NCBI GenBank assembly: GCA_946184295.1
Contig: CAMHEZ010000025.1
Span: forward strand, 1 to 33,670
Direction: 5' to 3'
Length of the DNA stretch: 33,670 nt
DNA from: an uncultured Clostridia bacterium
Lineage (GTDB): Bacteria > Bacillota > Clostridia > Oscillospirales > Acutalibacteraceae
Position 1 is the first letter of the stretch. Each line of letters opens with the position of its first letter. Both the position numbers and the translations under genes were made by a program. Positions 32,667-33,670 of the stretch are shown in pieces. The notes beneath the pieces were generated by a model. The model searched no databases, was not told where the DNA came from, and worked only from the letters and a program-made list of their open reading frames with translations.

Positions 32667-33670
32667 ATTGGTTTTCGTCACGGCAATCTTCGCAGCTGTC
32701 ATCATTTTCACGGCAGCAGCGTTTTCGCTCTCAGACAAAGCCGCCAATCCGAACGATGCCCGTGCCGAACAGTTGATTGCGCTCAATGAAATATCGCAGC
32801 TCGCGGAAACTGACGGTCAATTGGCAGCCCGGAGGATTGAAGCACTGGAACAGGAAATCCGCGCCGAAGAAATCCGGCGCAGCGGTGCCGGACGGGAATG
32901 GCTTTTTGGGGGAATCAGCCTTGTCTTTCTGGCAGGGGTGATGGGATATGTGTATTTTTCCGTTCTGCGTCCGTTTGACAAGATGAAGGAATACGCTGCG
33001 GAGATAGCCAAAGGAAATTTCGATGTATCGCTGGATTATGCCCGCTCCAATTACTTCGGGCAGTTCACATGGGCATTCGACAGTATGCGGCGCGAAATTA
33101 CCAAAGCCCGTGCCAATGAGCGCGAGGCCGTCGAGAACAACAAAACCGTTATCGCCACGCTCTCCCACGACATCAAGACCCCGATTGCTTCGATTCGCGC
33201 CTATGCCGAGGGATTGGAAGCGCACATGGATTCTTCTCCCGAACGCCGCGCCCGCTATCTGTCCATCATCATGCGCAAATGCGACGAGGTGGCAAAACTT
33301 ACGAACGATCTGTTTCTGCACTCCCTTTCCGACTTGGATAAGCTGAAAATCAACGCTGAACCGCTGGAAATTAGTTCCTTTGTGCAAGAAGCCATAGAAG
33401 AATTGGCTGCCCAGCAGGACGATATCCATTTCACACAACCGACTTTTACTGCCTTTGTCAACGCCGACAGAAACCGCCTTCTGCAAATCATCGAGAATCT
33501 CATCAACAACGCCCGCAAGTACGCCAAATCCGATATTGACGTGTCTTTGTCGCAGGAGAACGGCGCTGTATTTCTGAAAATCCGCGACTATGGCGGCGGC
33601 ATTCCGGACGAGGATATGCCCTTTATCTTCGACAAATTCTACCGCGGCAAAAACTGCGGCAGTGAGCAAG
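32656..33670 (+). CDS. Sensor histidine kinase (HisKA/HATPase), 3' end outside the window
   Basis: The frame starts at ATG 32656, with GGAGG ten bases upstream inside the regulator gene, and stays open to the window end (338 codons). Visible parts are TM1 (~4-24), an external or helical region (~25-88) and TM2 (~90-112, WLFGGISLVFLAGVMGYVYF). A HAMP-like segment follows (~113-150), then HisKA with H171 in ATLSHDIKTPIASIRAYAEGL, and HATPase_c with LLQIIENLINNARKYAK and IRDYGGGIPDED. The ATPase F-box region (FDKFYRGKNC) is at the edge, so only about 50 residues are missing. It is the partner of the OmpR regulator with which it overlaps. Confidence 0.93.
   Translation, partial: MKRKLVFVTAIFAAVIIFTAAAFSLSDKAANPNDARAEQLIALNEISQLAETDGQLAARRIEALEQEIRAEEIRRSGAGREWLFGGISLVFLAGVMGYVYFSVLRPFDKMKEYAAEIAKGNFDVSLDYARSNYFGQFTWAFDSMRREITKARANEREAVENNKTVIATLSHDIKTPIASIRAYAEGLEAHMDSSPERRARYLSIIMRKCDEVAKLTNDLFLHSLSDLDKLKINAEPLEISSFVQEAIEELAAQQDDIHFTQPTFTAFVNADRNRLLQIIENLINNARKYAKSDIDVSLSQENGAVFLKIRDYGGGIPDEDMPFIFDKFYRGKNCGSEQ

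Noticed and set aside
32731-33669. A 312-codon open frame on the minus strand at the window end
   Set aside because: It is antisense to the histidine kinase starting at 32656, whose HisKA and HATPase motifs read clearly on the plus strand.

Overview
The window looks like the chromosome of a Gram-positive Clostridia bacterium of the Ruminococcaceae/Oscillospiraceae kind. The evidence is moderate GC, strong GGAGG-type ribosome binding sites, sigma-A promoters with 17-bp spacers, a Firmicutes-type S10 ribosomal operon, a DegV protein, several ECF sigma factors, and a very large InlB-repeat surface protein ending in an LPXTG-like sorting signal. Species cannot be fixed from this sequence alone. 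No rRNA, tRNA, CRISPR array, insertion sequence or prophage was seen.

Layout: (1) 1-5301, minus strand: the S10 operon in canonical order, rpsJ-rplC-rplD-rplW-rplB-rpsS-rplV-rpsC-rplP-(rpmC, cut by the window edge). It is preceded by a sigma-A promoter and a structured leader of about 370 nt with a terminator-like hairpin. A further structured 148-nt spacer separates rpsJ from rplC. (2) 5358-6255, minus: two small membrane proteins (TM2 domain, DUF2752). (3) 6447-7319, plus: DegV fatty-acid-binding protein. It is followed by a free-standing small RNA gene of about 95 nt that looks like the antitoxin RNA of a type I toxin-antitoxin pair whose toxin survives only as a C-terminal scrap on the other strand. 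(4) 7565-8868, minus: an ECF sigma factor with its zinc-finger anti-sigma factor, behind a probable self-recognised promoter. (5) 9031-10451, plus: folE-folP, overlapping folate genes.

(6) 10547-24195 is a cell-surface region. It holds a zinc-ribbon/TM/Ig-like protein, a 2255-residue InlB-repeat wall protein, and a sigma factor fused through a transmembrane segment and a Thr-rich linker to BspA-type leucine-rich repeats. It also holds a GtrB-like glycosyltransferase and a secreted transglutaminase-fold protein with four Ig-like modules. The same 89-codon Ig module occurs in two of these proteins, and the giant protein carries a recent 522-bp internal duplication. (7) 24311-26628, minus: a third ECF sigma factor with a 586-residue membrane partner. 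(8) 26932-30003, plus: an ABC-2 exporter (ATPase and two permeases), followed by a NarL/LiaR-type histidine kinase and regulator (30102-31898). (9) 31950-33670, plus: an OmpR-type regulator and its histidine kinase, cut at the window end.

The common theme outside the ribosomal operon is envelope sensing and surface display. Three ECF sigma factors use three different control architectures, two two-component systems lie next to an exporter, and several secreted or wall-bound repeat proteins are present. The most unusual item is the membrane-tethered sigma factor with an apparent leucine-rich-repeat ectodomain (18617-20050), placed directly upstream of the giant surface protein.
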